A stretch of 64,000 nucleotides of DNA, taken from contig NC_132910.1 of assembly GCF_047675955.1 (NCBI RefSeq), positions 113,319,143 through 113,383,142 of the forward strand, given 5' to 3'. This DNA is from Chlorocebus sabaeus. Lineage: Eukaryota; Chordata; Mammalia; Primates; Cercopithecidae. The position numbers were made by a program, and so were the translations under genes. The notes beneath the pieces are model-generated. The model saw only the letters and a program-made list of their open reading frames with translations, searched no databases and was not told the DNA's origin. Of the stretch, positions 14,128-25,829 are shown piece after piece. Position 1 is the stretch's first letter. Every line of letters begins with the position of its first letter.

Positions 14128-14330
14128 GTTGCATAACGTGGTGTGAAAAATGAGAGACAGGTATTAGAATTCCAACATTTTTCACAAGATTTGCTATAGG
14201 GTAGCCTTGAACTACAAGGATATCACACAATTGCTCCGGGTCTCAGTTTCCTCATCTGTAAAAGATTGTAATGTACTTAAAGTTCTCTGAAGTCTTACTT
14301 ATTTCTAATACTATATGATTGTTTCCATGC
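14128..14330 (+). mobile_element. MIR SINE, sense
   Basis: Contains the diagnostic MIR core tctcagtttcctcatctgta at 14242-14261, preceded by a gccttgaactac region and followed by the diverged tail. Confidence 0.7.
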
Positions 14331-14650
14331 TGTTTAATACCTTGTACTGTAGATTATTATTATATTTAAAAACATGATTATTATAAAAGATTATTCTTCA
14401 TTAGATGAAGAATACATACAGGTCACACATAGTATACACATAGGTCAGCAACAGGGATTCAGCTCAAATACGGGCAAGCAGGGCTGAAGGGTGTGAAGAA
14501 GAGCAGGACCTGACTCACCAGTGTCACAGACAGCAAAGGCAGCATTGCTGTGACCATGCTACAAGTTGCTTTAATTAATTAATCTGGATGAGAGAGGCAT
14601 ACCTGGTGAGAATCTATTACTGAGACACAAAATAGTCCAGCCACCTCTGA
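14330..14650. other. Unassigned sequence before an Alu
   Basis: No gene or repeat recognised. The block is moderately GC-rich near 14440-14560. Confidence 0.4.
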
Positions 14651-14652
14651 GG

Positions 14653-14937
14653 GTTGCCTGTAATCCCAGCACTTTTGGAGGCCAAGGCGGGTGTATCACC
14701 TGAGGTCAGGAGTTCGAGACCAGCTTGACCAGCTTGGTGAAACCCTGTCTCTATTAAAAGTACAAAAATTAGCCGGGCATGGTGACCAGCATCTGCAGTC
14801 CCAGCTACTTGGGAAGCGGAGGCAGGAGAATTGCATGAACATGAAAGGTGGAGGTTTCAGTGAGTCGGGATCGCGCCACTACACTCAAGCCTGGATGACA
14901 GAGTGAGACTCAGTCTCAAAAAAAAAAAAAAAAAAAA
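14653..14937 (+). mobile_element. Alu SINE, sense, short 5' truncation
   Basis: Begins at the cctgtaatcccagcactt block, missing roughly the first 20 bases of the consensus. Both arms and the linker are present, and it ends in a pure run of about 20 A at 14918-14937. No convincing target duplication was seen. Confidence 0.93.
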
Positions 14938-15312
14938 TGCAGAGAAGTAAGAATACTGACTGGGAGTGTTTCTTCTTTCAAATTAAGCCATTATTATAAA
15001 AAAAAATCTGGCAGTGAAATAATGCTGTGCTAAGTTGAAATTTAGCAAAATAAACATAAAAGGGAGCTATTATAGGCTGCATTTTCCCATTATTCCAGGG
15101 GACATTAACTAAGATTAAAACATGGTTTAATACATTATTAATTCTAGAGGAGTTACACTTAAATTACCTGCTCTGTAATGGAAGTGGATTAAATTTGCTG
15201 ACTGTAAGTACTTAAAAATCTTCATACATAGATATTCTAGTAGATATTTTATGATCGTGTCCACAGTCTTTTAATAAATTCTTATCTTTAACACTTAAAA
15301 AATAGTACACAC

Positions 15313-15673
<361 letters not shown>

Positions 15674-15799
15674 TTAATGCTATTGGTTAGGACAAGGGAT
15701 GGACCACTGTCACTTTTTAGCAGAAATTTGAAAACAGGCAACAACAAAAATGTAGTTGTCTAAAATCTTTTGCAGGAAATGTTCCCTTTATTAGCACTA

Positions 15800-16285
15800 T
15801 TAAGTTGCTATGGCCAATACCCCCTTACTTAATCTGGTCCCCACTTAACTCTCTGCCTTTCTCTCTCCTATTTCGACTCCTCCAATCACAGCACCATCTT
15901 TCAGCTTTTGGACGCACAATCAGATTTGATGGAGTTTTTACTTGCCTTTCTCTGTTTGGACATCTGTCTTCATAGCTTACTTCTCCATGTAATGTTGGCC
16001 TATCTTTAAATATCACTAAATTCATGTGAAGCTTTCACCAACCACCATATCGTAAGTAAGATTATCTCTCACTTTTGATCTCTTGATACGGCTTTGTTAT
16101 TTTTTTCAGTGCACTTATCAATACCTTATATTATGTATTAACTTGCTTCTGACTGTTTTTGCCCCTAGCATATAAGCTCCATGAGCATTACATTCTGTTG
16201 TCTCCACTGCATATCCCCAGCAGCCGCCATGGTGCATGGTATATAGCAGCTCTTCATGAAATGTTTCTTGAATAAATAGATCATT
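15800..16285 (+). mobile_element. L2 LINE 3' end, sense
   Basis: A clear L2 3' end: atataagctccatgagca (16169), the atatccccagcag block (16210) and the final gaaatgtttcttgaataaat (16258-16277), in the consensus order. The preceding 300 bases (pyrimidine-rich, caccaaccaccat) fit the upstream part of the 3' region. Confidence 0.75.
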
Positions 16286-16289
16286 ATGA

Positions 16290-16725
16290 ACTTCAATGTC
16301 AACTTACTCATACCATTTTATACTTCTGAGAGTAAATCCTTAATTCCTAGAGTGCTACCTGACTCTCCATGATTTTTCCAATTAATATATTTCTGTTTTG
16401 GACAGTTCTCTCCCATTGCAATGTCTCCATCAATCATCCTCTCTCTACATTTTTGGCATTCCAGTCCAGTGCCATGAAGAACTCGTGTTCAAAGGACAGT
16501 TCTATAAGATGTGCTGGAGGATACACAAGTAAACGGAGACTTGAGGCTGCAATACAAAGAGTATAACGTGATTAGGTTCTGTTCTAAATTTATTTCAACT
16601 CTATTTTGAAAACCATAGCTCACACTCAATCTCTGCTGCTGGGTAACTCCCTTGCCTGTAGACCCTAATTATCTATTGCAGGATTTCTTCTCAAATGATA
16701 CATCTCCTGATCCCCATCTTTGTCT
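16290..16725. other. Unassigned sequence
   Basis: No gene or repeat recognised. A 65-codon plus frame at 16369-16566 has no domain. Confidence 0.45.
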
Positions 16726-16850
16726 CCAGACACCTACAGTTCTAGAGAATGGTCTTGTCAGATACTTGGATTAAGTATCTGACAATACCTCAATATAATA
16801 CTTGGATTAAGTATCTGACTAGACCATTTTCTAGAATCGTAGGTGTCTGG
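16726..16850. repeat. Foldback inverted duplication (42-base arms)
   Basis: Left arm 16726-16767 and right arm 16809-16850 are reverse complements with about four mismatches, separated by 41 bases. Within it, the 21 bases at 16763-16783 are repeated exactly at 16799-16819, and 16757-16783 is itself a hairpin (11-base arms, 5-base loop). The ends do not match any MITE I know, so a mutational template switch is more likely than a transposon. Confidence 0.85.
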
Positions 16851-16854
16851 GGAT

Positions 16855-17425
16855 AGAGAAAAGATAAGAAGGTTGTTAGGGATCTGTCCCGAATAAATGT
16901 TTGCAATCTATCACACTCTCCCTAACATTTTCTGACGATTTTTTTTTTCTTGATAGCTAGGATAAGAGAATAATATTTGATCTTGATCTTAAAATGATTT
17001 AGGGATCTGTATATCAAAAGATAAAATATATTTTTGAATAATGCAATACACGAGTGATTTCTGCTTCCTCTAATAGTTGAGAGTTTTTTGAGCAAACCAT
17101 TTAACTTCTTTGAAAGCTTTGTTTGTTTTGTTTTGTTTTTTTAATCTGCTAAATTCTGGCCATAGTTTCATAGGAATATCATGACAATCATATGAAATGA
17201 ACTATGTCAAGTGCCCAGAACATATTTGATGCCATGTGAACCATTACCTATTAATAGCATGTTAGTTCAACTAGGAGGGTTATTAAGTGTGATGAAAATG
17301 AGGAGAAAACAGAAGAGGAGGTACAAAAGATAGAATGACAGTAAACAAAAAAAAAAAAAAAGGAGGATAAAAAAATAAAAGGAGGAAAGCAAATTGACAT
17401 ACATAGATTAAAACCCTGAGCAAGA
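16855..17425. other. Unassigned AT-rich sequence
   Basis: No gene or repeat recognised. It contains short T and A tracts (16938-16948, 17346-17361). Confidence 0.45.
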
Positions 17426-17429
17426 CAAT

Positions 17430-18490
17430 GGGCTGGGGAAGTCACGCAATCTTGGCCACCACCTGGCCAGGAAACCCCTGTATGGGGAATTGCTTCCCAA
17501 AGCCAATGCAAGAGGGAGAGAGAGGGGAGCTACGGATGATACCTTAATGTAAAGACTATGGGTGGGGCCTGATGGAGATGTTTCCGGAGAGGGCCGGCTC
17601 TGCCGTCGCAGGCGCTTTTGATCTCTCCCTCTTTGTGGCTCAAAAAATGTACAGGTTTTCCAGGACAACCTCATAGATTGGGACCACTTGTTTTATGATG
17701 TGGTTCTTCCTGTTGTTTTTGAAACTGAGAAGTTGCAAATGGAGCAACCAGGACCGAAACGTTGCCAGAAGGAATGCCAGGGGCTCACCCTTCACTTCCT
17801 GGAAAGATCCAGAAGATTACTGCTATCTTTGAGCTGTCGTTGGGCGACATTTGAAATTTCATAGTGTTTGAACGGCTGATTATTTGGAGATTTTATATAT
17901 ATAGATATTTAACATTGGCACATTAATCTGTTGAAACCTTGTGGAGAGAATTCGCTCCACATCGTCTCACGGAGAGACTCTCAACTTGCAACTGGGCCCT
18001 CCATGCTATCCTGATTTACTTCTGTCTTTCACTCTAATACCACAGTGTAGTCATTCCAGCTCTGGCCACCCCACTCCTTTCACCAAATTGCTCCTAATTG
18101 GAAGATTGTACTCTCCTATTGTGGGGTAGGAACTGATGCCAGTAGAGAAGGATGTGTCCTGAACCATTAATGACTGCTCTTTCGTTTTTCTGTTTTTTAA
18201 AGAATAGAGCTGTCTGGAAGGGACATGCCTTCAATATGAAACAGACAACATGCATTACAACTGTAGTGCAAAGTGGCCACTGTGACTCTGTGTAGGTTTA
18301 AGAGGAGGAGGGCTGGCTACAACTTCCAGGACGGGGACTGTGGAGGACAAACCAGGAACTCATTTCCTCTGCATATTTTGGCTATTCGAATCTGTGTGTG
18401 TGTGTGTATGTGTGTGTGTGTTTTAAGCCAATGCTCACTCTCTGTATTTAAATATTAAAAATGATTCCAACTTAAACGAAAAAACAAAGT
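17430..18490 (+). pseudogene. TOMM22: Processed pseudogene of TOMM22 (mitochondrial import receptor subunit TOM22)
   Basis: The parent encodes a 142-residue tail-anchored outer-membrane receptor of the TOM complex. Pieces of its frame follow in order without introns. ELLPK is at 17490-17504. A stretch from MFPER to MYRFSR runs 17578-17664, and most of the transmembrane segment follows to about 17700. VVFETEKLQMEQ precedes GMPGALPSLPGKI, which ends at 17809. Lesions: a TAA at 17550-17552, four extra bases near 17562-17565, a TAG replacing Trp at 17674-17676, a one-base deletion near 17700, loss of the glutamine-rich segment after 17747, the normal stop changed to CAG (17810-17812) and no intact initiator near 17446. 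The 3' part to about 18490 is taken as former 3'UTR by inference, ending in an A-rich stretch. The 5' end is approximate and no target duplication was found. It cannot make TOM22. Confidence 0.85.
18392..18421. repeat. (TG)n microsatellite
   Basis: About 15 TG units with one TA interruption, inside what is probably the former 3'UTR of the TOMM22 retrocopy. Confidence 0.9.
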
Positions 18491-19450
18491 ATGTTAGCAT
18501 TCTTACATTCTCTGACTCAAAAATTCAAGCATTCTGCATGATAGTTGCCTTTTGGGGGAGATTAGAGTATAGGAAAACAGTGTTCTTAGACACATAATTA
18601 AATTTACAAAGTCACTTGTGGGAATCATTAAGCAAATAACCATGACTTATCATTATTATGAATTATTATGATGAAATAATTGTGAATCAATCTACACTTA
18701 TTAAATTAGAAATTGTACAGATAATTATTACATGGGGATAATTATTACTCCCTGATGTATCTGTAAAATTCTCAAAGGAGGAAAACGTTATCCCCTCAAA
18801 GATCTAATAATACATTTATGAGATAAATTTTATCTAACCAAATTTTTAAACAACACACTTAAAAAGACATTGCTTCTGTAAAAGAAAACAAAAATACACA
18901 ATAATTTATTAATCCTCTTGAACCGTACATTAATCTTTCTGAACCTGTTCATTGACCCTGGGTTACTTTTTCCACCTCATTTACCTCGATCACTTCTCAT
19001 TACAAAACAGGTTCTATGTACACTGAACTTCTTTCTGTTTCTCTAATGGACCATTAACTCTTTCACCATTATGTAGGAAAGTTCTTGGATCTTGTTCTAA
19101 ACACATTCTTCAGGACGCCTCACTTGATATCTGTAGATTGCATTACATGCCTTATCTAATTGCTTCAGAGCACCAACATTCAGAACTTCCTCAATCAAGT
19201 ACTTATATCATAGTTGCTTACTTAGTAGACTCCTTCTACCCAATAATACAACAAACTATATGAGACAAACGACCACAACTGTGTAGTTCACACTTAGCTG
19301 GCTCAACGAATATCAAAAAGATGAATTTGGAAAAGAAAAGGAATTATACTGATATGCTTATAAAATAAGAATTTCTAAGACACACACACACTGGCCTACA
19401 AATTTATAAATGTGTTTTTCATAATGTGATAAAAATAAACTTGCCATCTA
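18490..19450. other. Largely unassigned, possible L2 sense at 18950-19210
   Basis: AT-rich sequence without genes. A block around 19025-19045 (gaacttctttctgtttctct) resembles the L2 sense 3' region, but the alignment is too weak to call. Confidence 0.35.
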
Positions 19451-19453
19451 GGT

Positions 19454-19462
19454 TTGCCTCTT
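19454..19462 (+). repeat. Target site duplication of L1 (left copy)
   Basis: The bases ttgcctctt at 19454-19462 recur at 19888-19896 and exactly bracket the L1 fragment. Confidence 0.7.
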
Positions 19463-19887
19463 TTTCTTTTTTTACTTTAAGTTCTGGGATACATGATAGA
19501 TGTATAGAACATGCAAGTTTGTTACATAGGTAAACATGTGCCATGGTGGTTTGCTGCATCTATCGAACCCTCACCTTGGTATTCACTATTTGTGCTGATG
19601 CTCTTTCTCCCCTAGCTGCCACCAACAGGCCCTGGTGTGTGTTGCTCCCCTCCCTGTGTCCATGTGTTCTCATTGTTCAGCTCTCACTTATGAGTGAGAA
19701 CCTGTGGTATTTGTTTTTCTGTTCCTGTGTTAGTTTGCTGAGGATGATGGCTTCCAGCTTTATCCATGTCCCTTCAAAGGACATGATCTCATTCCTTCTT
19801 ATGACTGCATAGTATTCCGTAGTGTATATGTATCACATTTTCTTTATCCAGTCTATCATTGATGGGCATATGGGTTGGTTCCATGGC
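19463..19887 (-). mobile_element. L1 LINE 3' end, antisense, 5'-truncated
   Basis: Reads from a short T-rich tail into the L1PA/PB 3'UTR (actttaagttctgggataca at 19474-19493), then into the ORF2 C-terminal region (cagtctatcattgatgggca, 19850-19869), and stops. It is about 425 bases, inserted between a 9-base duplication. Open frames inside it on the plus strand are antisense artefacts. Confidence 0.9.
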
Positions 19888-20224
19888 TTGCCTCTTGCTG
19901 AAGCTCAAGGAGCTTTCTCTCAGAAGACCTGTAGGGAAAGCAGTACTGTAATTGCTATTTCTGTTACAATTATATTACCAGAAGAGAATACTATTTTATT
20001 TTAATTTGTATCATCTTTCCATAAATACCCTCATGAATTGGTAGGGGAAGGCACAGCCCTTGTTTATCTACAAAGGTGAAGTTACTTGAAATCAGTTATC
20101 AAGATAAATAGCAAGTGAACATATCAATAGAGTGCAGAATCGAATTTCTACATTTTAAATAAGTGTGTTACATGATAGGGTACTCATCTGAGTGATGTGA
20201 GATTAGCCTTATTTTGTTCAAAAG

Positions 20225-20830
20225 CATTAATTGAGCATATACTCTGTGCAAGGTATGCTATTAGAGTTGTGCAGAGGAACTTCCAAGCTTTTAATGAGAA
20301 CATAACTATATTTACACACATAAACAACACGCACACATACACACATATATTGCCAAGTAGAAGGAAATAAATTTCATAAGTATTTTGAGTTCAGAGAATG
20401 GGATAATCGTTTTTTGCTGAAAAGATCAAAATAGATGCATCCTATGAAATGTGGCATTTAATCTCAGCCTTAATGGGAAAGAGTGATGATAGAACAAAAT
20501 TAGTGTTGTATGACATGTGCAGTTAAAGTAGAGATTGTTGTGAGGGAAAAACAGAAGATAGGAGACACATCTAAGAAATCTGAGTAGTATTTAGAGTGCA
20601 TGCATAAAAAAGAAAAAAAATAAGCTATAAAGAACAGCTTGATCTGAAGCAATGACAGTTTTGAATTACCGGGTAAGGATTTTGGATATTCTTCAGTATG
20701 CAGTGGGATAGTTTGAACAAAGAAGAAATGTAAATGGAGATTTCCTAATTCGAGATGTTTTTTTAAAAATTGTTTTGAGGCAGAAAAAGAATTAGACTAA
20801 TTAGAAGATGTTAAACTAGTACTTCTAATA
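20225..20830 (-). mobile_element. L2 LINE fragment, antisense
   Basis: Starts with the antisense L2 tail (attgagcatatactctgtgc, 20230-20249). It continues with an atgtggcatttaatctcagc block (20450) and the gcagtgggatagtttg block (20681), in consensus order. A CA/TA-rich patch at 20317-20350 interrupts it. Confidence 0.55.
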
Positions 20831-20834
20831 AATA

Positions 20835-21195
20835 TCCGTGGCTTGTAGTGACATGCTCAATAAAGTTGTCAAAAATTAAAAGCTTGTTAAAATGCAATTA
20901 AATGCCAACCATTTCAGATATATAACCATTTAATCAAGGCTAACAATAAAAGAAATTATATTTTGGTGAAAAATGGAAAATGAGTTAGAATGCTTATTAA
21001 GTTAAAATCTCAAGGAGATCAATATCAGATTTAAAGACATCATCATTAGAGTCAGTAAGAAGTAAAGAAAATAAAAAGAACATACCATTCAATTTAGGAA
21101 AATTTCCATGATTCGCACATATAACTTTCATGTAAATTGCAACCGCCAAAATCTAGTCATGTGTATGCATTTAACTTCATGTGATAGAATATTGA
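20835..21195. other. Unassigned AT-rich sequence
   Basis: No gene or repeat recognised. Confidence 0.45.
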
Positions 21196-21198
21196 AAC

Positions 21199-21345
21199 AT
21201 TTCTTTATTCAAAATAGAATAAAGAAATATATTGAAATTGTTCAATATAGATAAGATATTTCAATGTATTATTGAATAATTTCAATATATTATTGAATAT
21301 AATCAATATATGTTGAATTATGTATTCAATATATAATTGAAAATA
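21199..21345. repeat. AT-rich palindromic cluster (TTCAATA/TATTGAA units)
   Basis: A hairpin with perfect 12-base arms (21199-21210 and 21217-21228) is followed by repeated ttcaatatat and tattgaa motifs to about 21345. It is low-complexity and likely slippage-prone, with no transposon identity. Confidence 0.7.
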
Positions 21346-21349
21346 GTCA

Positions 21350-21910
21350 GTTATATTTAAAATGTAATCTTTATCTTTGTTATCCATGTTCCTGGCTAAA
21401 ATTTGAGGAATATAATACTACCAAAGGAGGAAACAATGGCTGCTATGGAATATTTCTGATCTAGTTTTGTGCATATGACCAGTGAAATGTGTAAAGAAAT
21501 AGTGTATAAAACTCCTGGGAAAACGTTATTTATTTATTTATTTTTACTGGTGGCCAGAATATAAACAGAATGACTGAAGCTGATGAAAATAAATTTGTCT
21601 ATAAGTGGAATTTAGGAGGAGAAGCTATTGTAATAACTTCTAAGAGATACAGGATAACATCATGAGTCACAAAGAGTCAGGCTATGATTTTTACCTTCAG
21701 GCTTCCTCATGAGAGAGAAATTAACTGCTGTCTTTTCTAATGCTGCTATTACTTTATGTTTTCTGTCAAAGGCAAACCTGATCCTAAATAACATAGAAGA
21801 AAATCAGTTTTCTCTCTACCAACAACTCCATTTAAATTGCTACCACAATAAGATAAAATTTTTCTGAAAGTTTTCAAGGATAAAATTAACTGGTGAATTT
21901 ACAGGTAAAC
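21350..21910. other. Unassigned sequence
   Basis: No gene or repeat recognised. Confidence 0.45.
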
Positions 21911-21914
21911 AGGT

Positions 21915-22130
21915 ATCATTTCATAGACTGTTTATTGCATGTCTACTATGTATCAGACACTGTACTAGGCACCGCAAATACAGTGTGAGCTAAATCAAAA
22001 GTGCCCCCACCTTTATGCAATTTTCTGTGTAAAGGGTAAATATTTTAATAAGATAATTTCACCTCAAAAATGTTAATCTACAATTTGAGAAAATTCTATG
22101 ATGAAAAAGAAAAGAATGAACTTCCAGGCA
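21915..22130 (-). mobile_element. L2 LINE 3' end, antisense
   Basis: Antisense L2 tail: tactatgtatcagacactgt (21944-21963), then actaggcaccgcaaatacag (21965-21984) and a cccccacctttatgc block. Confidence 0.65.
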
Positions 22131-22134
22131 GTTG

Positions 22135-23150
22135 GACATATCTTGTGTGTGTTACATATATGGAACAAGCTACTTTCATCATTTCTTAATCTTGATTTTC
22201 AGTCACAGACTGGATGACAGCTTGGGAATGTGGTAGAAAAAATTTCGGTGTGCAGAATGGACTCTTTGATATTGAAGGTCTTGCACACATCCTATGGTCT
22301 GATAATCTTACAGAAATTATTCTATAAATCTTAAAATTTTTAAGGAGTAAATTCTAAATGATCTGTTTCAAATGTTCTCATATGTGTCTCATCATGTTTT
22401 GTATTTTAGTAGACAATAGATCTCATGCTATTAAAAGGAGTATATTAAATTCTACATTTATACCTCTGCCCTCTCAGGAGTTAGGATGCCTTTTCTATTC
22501 TTCCATGATATTTAATGCAGGTGTTAGATATATTAGCTGCTTTAGAAATATGTGTTGTTGAGTAAGTTATCTTGTCTCAAGCTGATGCTCGATTAATTCC
22601 CTAGGAAGTCAGAAAATTCCAAAAAGACATTAGTTCCAGGTTCATAGTGTAAATAATTCAAGGAACTCAAAGAAAGCAGCATAACCACTGATAATGTAAT
22701 TGCCTTATTAATCCTGTAAGCCTTTTTGTTCTATTGAAAATAACAGTGTCTCACAAATAGCTATTGTTAATGGCTTTTTTTTAAAGCCTCCCTTTGCAAG
22801 ATTAAGATGAAGATGTATACTGATATGTTCTCATTAATTCTGAAGCTGCTCTGTTTGCTTTCTTTAGGCACTCTAGTTACTCCACATTATAAAACTATAT
22901 GAAATTTAACTTGGCAAATTCAGAGCTGGCAATCAAATGTAGCTTAAAAGTGATCTCTGGTTTTACTTCTTAGAAGCAGTTTTCATCTTGAAATGCCTTC
23001 CTGTGGCATTTTATATTATCCCCAAGTGACATTAGTGTCATTTCACTAACAACTTAAAATAATGCAACAACATAACTTAATTAACTTAAAAAAGAATTGC
23101 TAATGCTTAAAAAATGGCACAATTATATTAAAGCTTGAGGGTACATAACA
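22135..23150. other. Unassigned AT-rich sequence
   Basis: No gene or repeat recognised. A 67-codon frame at 22358-22561 has no domain. Confidence 0.45.
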
Positions 23151-23154
23151 GCAT

Positions 23155-23585
23155 AGATATTTCTGAAAGTAAACATGTAATCTACCCTTCCCAGCCTCTG
23201 TTAACCACCATTCTACTCTCTACCTCCGTGAGATCCACTTTTTTAGCTCCCATATATGAGTGAGAACATACGTAATACTTGTTTTTCCATGCCTAGCTTA
23301 TTCCATTCAACGTAATAACCTGCAGTTCTTTCCTGGTTACTGGAAATGACAGGATTTCATTTTTTAATGGCTATTTCAAAATAGCTAGAGGAGAGAAATT
23401 GTGTTAGGAATGTTCCTGACACAAAGAAAAGGCAAATGTTTGAGGTAAGGGTTGTCCCAATTAATCTGATTTGATCATTATCATGTATCAAAAATCACAT
23501 ATACCTCAAAAATATATACAACTATTATATATCCATAAAAACATATAATCTAAAATTAAAATATAGTAAGTTTTTAAGAGTCGTT
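23155..23585 (+). mobile_element. L1 LINE 3' end with 5' inversion
   Basis: 23155-23375 is antisense L1 (tatatgagtgagaacatacg at 23255-23274, then gacaggatttcat at 23348-23360). 23376-23585 is the sense L1 3' end that follows it in the consensus (aaaatagctagaggag at 23379-23394, cacaaagaaaaggcaaatgt at 23421-23440, then a diverged A-rich tail). The two halves are adjacent segments of one L1 joined head to head, the structure known from twin priming. It is an L1MA/PB-age copy. Confidence 0.75.
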
Positions 23586-23589
23586 AAGG

Positions 23590-24025
23590 TATTATTTTTA
23601 ACTACAGTTCCTAAAAGAGGAATGTGTTGGTGAACACTATAGAAGCCACATTAATAGACAGAAACTCAAGATGAGGGATTTTTCAGTAGAGGGTATAGAT
23701 GACTGATACTTTGCAGTGTTTTCTAGGGAATTCTACCTACTTGGAGTACTGGTTTGAGAAACTCACATACACATAAATGTGTTGTGATTACATCACGTTG
23801 TAGTCACAAGTGCTGGGTGATAAGAGTATAAAATATTTTTCTAATATAAACATTAGTTTTCTCTATTTGCTTTTGCAGAACATTTCATGTGACTCATTTT
23901 GAATGACAGACAAAATGAAGCCAGTCTTACCTCATTTTAGCAATTCAGGGCCTAGATTTATGGGTTTGAGTAACTTCATTAGTTCCATTACACTGAGTAT
24001 TACATGTACAGCTAGCATGTTATCA
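23590..24025. other. Unassigned sequence
   Basis: No gene or repeat recognised. Confidence 0.45.
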
Positions 24026-24029
24026 CGGA

Positions 24030-24270
24030 AAGATCCCTGTAATGAACTAGGCCTGAGGGCAAACTTTTGTCATCATTTACTAGTTACATGATCTGGAGTT
24101 GTACACTTAAACTTCATGAATTTTAATTATATCACTGGCAATAAAAACAAAGGCAAAATAGTGATCCTATTTACCTAATAGAATTTATGTGCCTTTTAAA
24201 TGAGTCTCTGCATGCCATGAATAGTTTTCATAAATTATAAAATAAATTATTATCATTGTAATTGTTATTT
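24030..24270 (+). mobile_element. MIR SINE, sense
   Basis: In order: a catttactagttacatgatc block (24074), tttacctaatagaatttatg (24170-24189), a tgagtctctgcatgcc block and a ttatcattgtaattg tail. These follow the MIR core at low identity. Confidence 0.5.
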
Positions 24271-24274
24271 GCTT

Positions 24275-24945
24275 TACATTTAAGTTTATAAATCTTTAAA
24301 CATATATTTTAAAAATAATATGGACTTTTCTCTCTTGTATACTTTATCAAACTTTAACTTTCAGAGGACAAAAAGAATCCCATGATTGTGATGAAAACTG
24401 TCAGAAAGTATACGTACTGACATGTATAGAAAATACTTATGTAGTTTCGATGATTATGTATAAATCAGAGTGGAAACCTCCAGCTCTTGGCAGGATACAC
24501 TATACCAAAATTCTTAGTATTTCATGCCCAAGTTTGATGTGTAATATAAAAACTTCTGCCAATATTTCTGGCTTCTGACTATATAAAAGAGTTTATATGT
24601 AAATCAATACGTGTGTGGATTAGGAGTGAGATTAAGTGGTGATGATATGAATACAGTTGAAAACGACTTCACATTTGATTCTTAAAAATTATATTAAAAG
24701 GTTATAGAATTATAATGCCATAAGTTTATAAATCCATTCTAAATTAATTATCATAGGCTTTTTAATACTCAAAAGTTATGACTTGTCTTTGAGTAAAATA
24801 TACGGTTAGATATATACTGAATCAGACATTAACATGTTATAAGATTAAACATGTACTTAAGAAGCTTTTGAGTATTAAAAAAAAAAGGTTGATATAGAGG
24901 TGATCCTGGCCAGAACATGATGCAACATATGAAAATATGAAGCAC
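24275..24945. other. Unassigned AT-rich sequence
   Basis: No gene or repeat recognised. Confidence 0.45.
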
Positions 24946-24949
24946 ACAA

Positions 24950-25245
24950 TTTTTAAAATAGGCTTTATATTTTAGGGCAGTTTTAGGTTAATAGAGCAGA
25001 AGGAACAGAGACGTCCCATACACTCTCTTCCCCCAGTTATGAACACCTCACCCCCAAGAGTGGTTCATTTGTCATAATTGATGATTCCACATTGACATGT
25101 CATTATCATCAGAGTCCATAGTTCAGGGTTTCCTCTTGGTGTTGTATATTCCATGGATTTGGACAAATGCATTATGTATTCACCATTATACTATCATACA
25201 GAATAGGTCCACTACCCCACAAATCCTAGGTTGAAGCAAAACTTT
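24950..25245 (-). mobile_element. Old L1 (L1M-type) fragment, antisense
   Basis: A run of known antisense L1M consensus: a ttagggcagttttaggttaa block (24973), gaggcagaaggaacagag-like text, attgacatgtcattatcatc (25091-25110), tcttggtgttgtatattcca (25134-25153) and acaaatgcattatgtattca (25163-25182). Confidence 0.65.
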
Positions 25246-25249
25246 TTAA

Positions 25250-25825
25250 AATAATTTTTCAGGTTTAATTTATAGAGAAAAATAATGAGGAGGCACTGGT
25301 CAACAGAGAGTAAAGACTGAGAGAAGAAGAACAGCAATTCGGAGATATTATAAAGAAAATATATAATGGTTTTGAGCCATTTGGGGGAAAATGATCTTAG
25401 CCTTTATAAACCAAAAGCAATTCTGAAAATTGAGAGGCTTAAAAGGAATATTTTATAAAATGACTGTAGCTGCTCATAGTGACATTATTCTGATAATGGA
25501 ATCAACTGCAGATTCTCACAAATGACTCTTACCAAGAATGCATTTATAGCAAGAACATATTCATAGTTTTACTTAAAAAAACATTGCTTTAAGACATCTA
25601 TTTAACTTGCTTGGGTGGTAGTGAGTAGAGAAGATTCTTAGAAATAAAACATCTACTTTTGGAGAAAGATCATGATTACAACAAAATTTCACCCCTTGCC
25701 AAATGCCTATTGATTATTTCAAGATTTCAAGTTCCAGATCAAATGTTACTTTCTTGTTACATTTTCTTTTCAGGATAAAATTATTTATTATTTTCTGATT
25801 TTTAATACAACTTTATCTATTAAAT
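25250..25825. other. Largely unassigned sequence
   Basis: No gene recognised. Around 25730-25790 a short stretch may be diverged L2 sense sequence, too weak to call. Confidence 0.35.
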
Positions 25826-25829
25826 CATT

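Noticed and set aside
16726..16850. Foldback considered as a microRNA precursor
   Set aside because: The stem is plausible in length, but there is no evidence of expression or conservation, and the internal direct repeats point to a mutational origin.
17251..17674. Two minus-strand frames of 86 and 88 codons
   Set aside because: They are antisense to the TOMM22 retrocopy, whose sense-strand matches explain the sequence.
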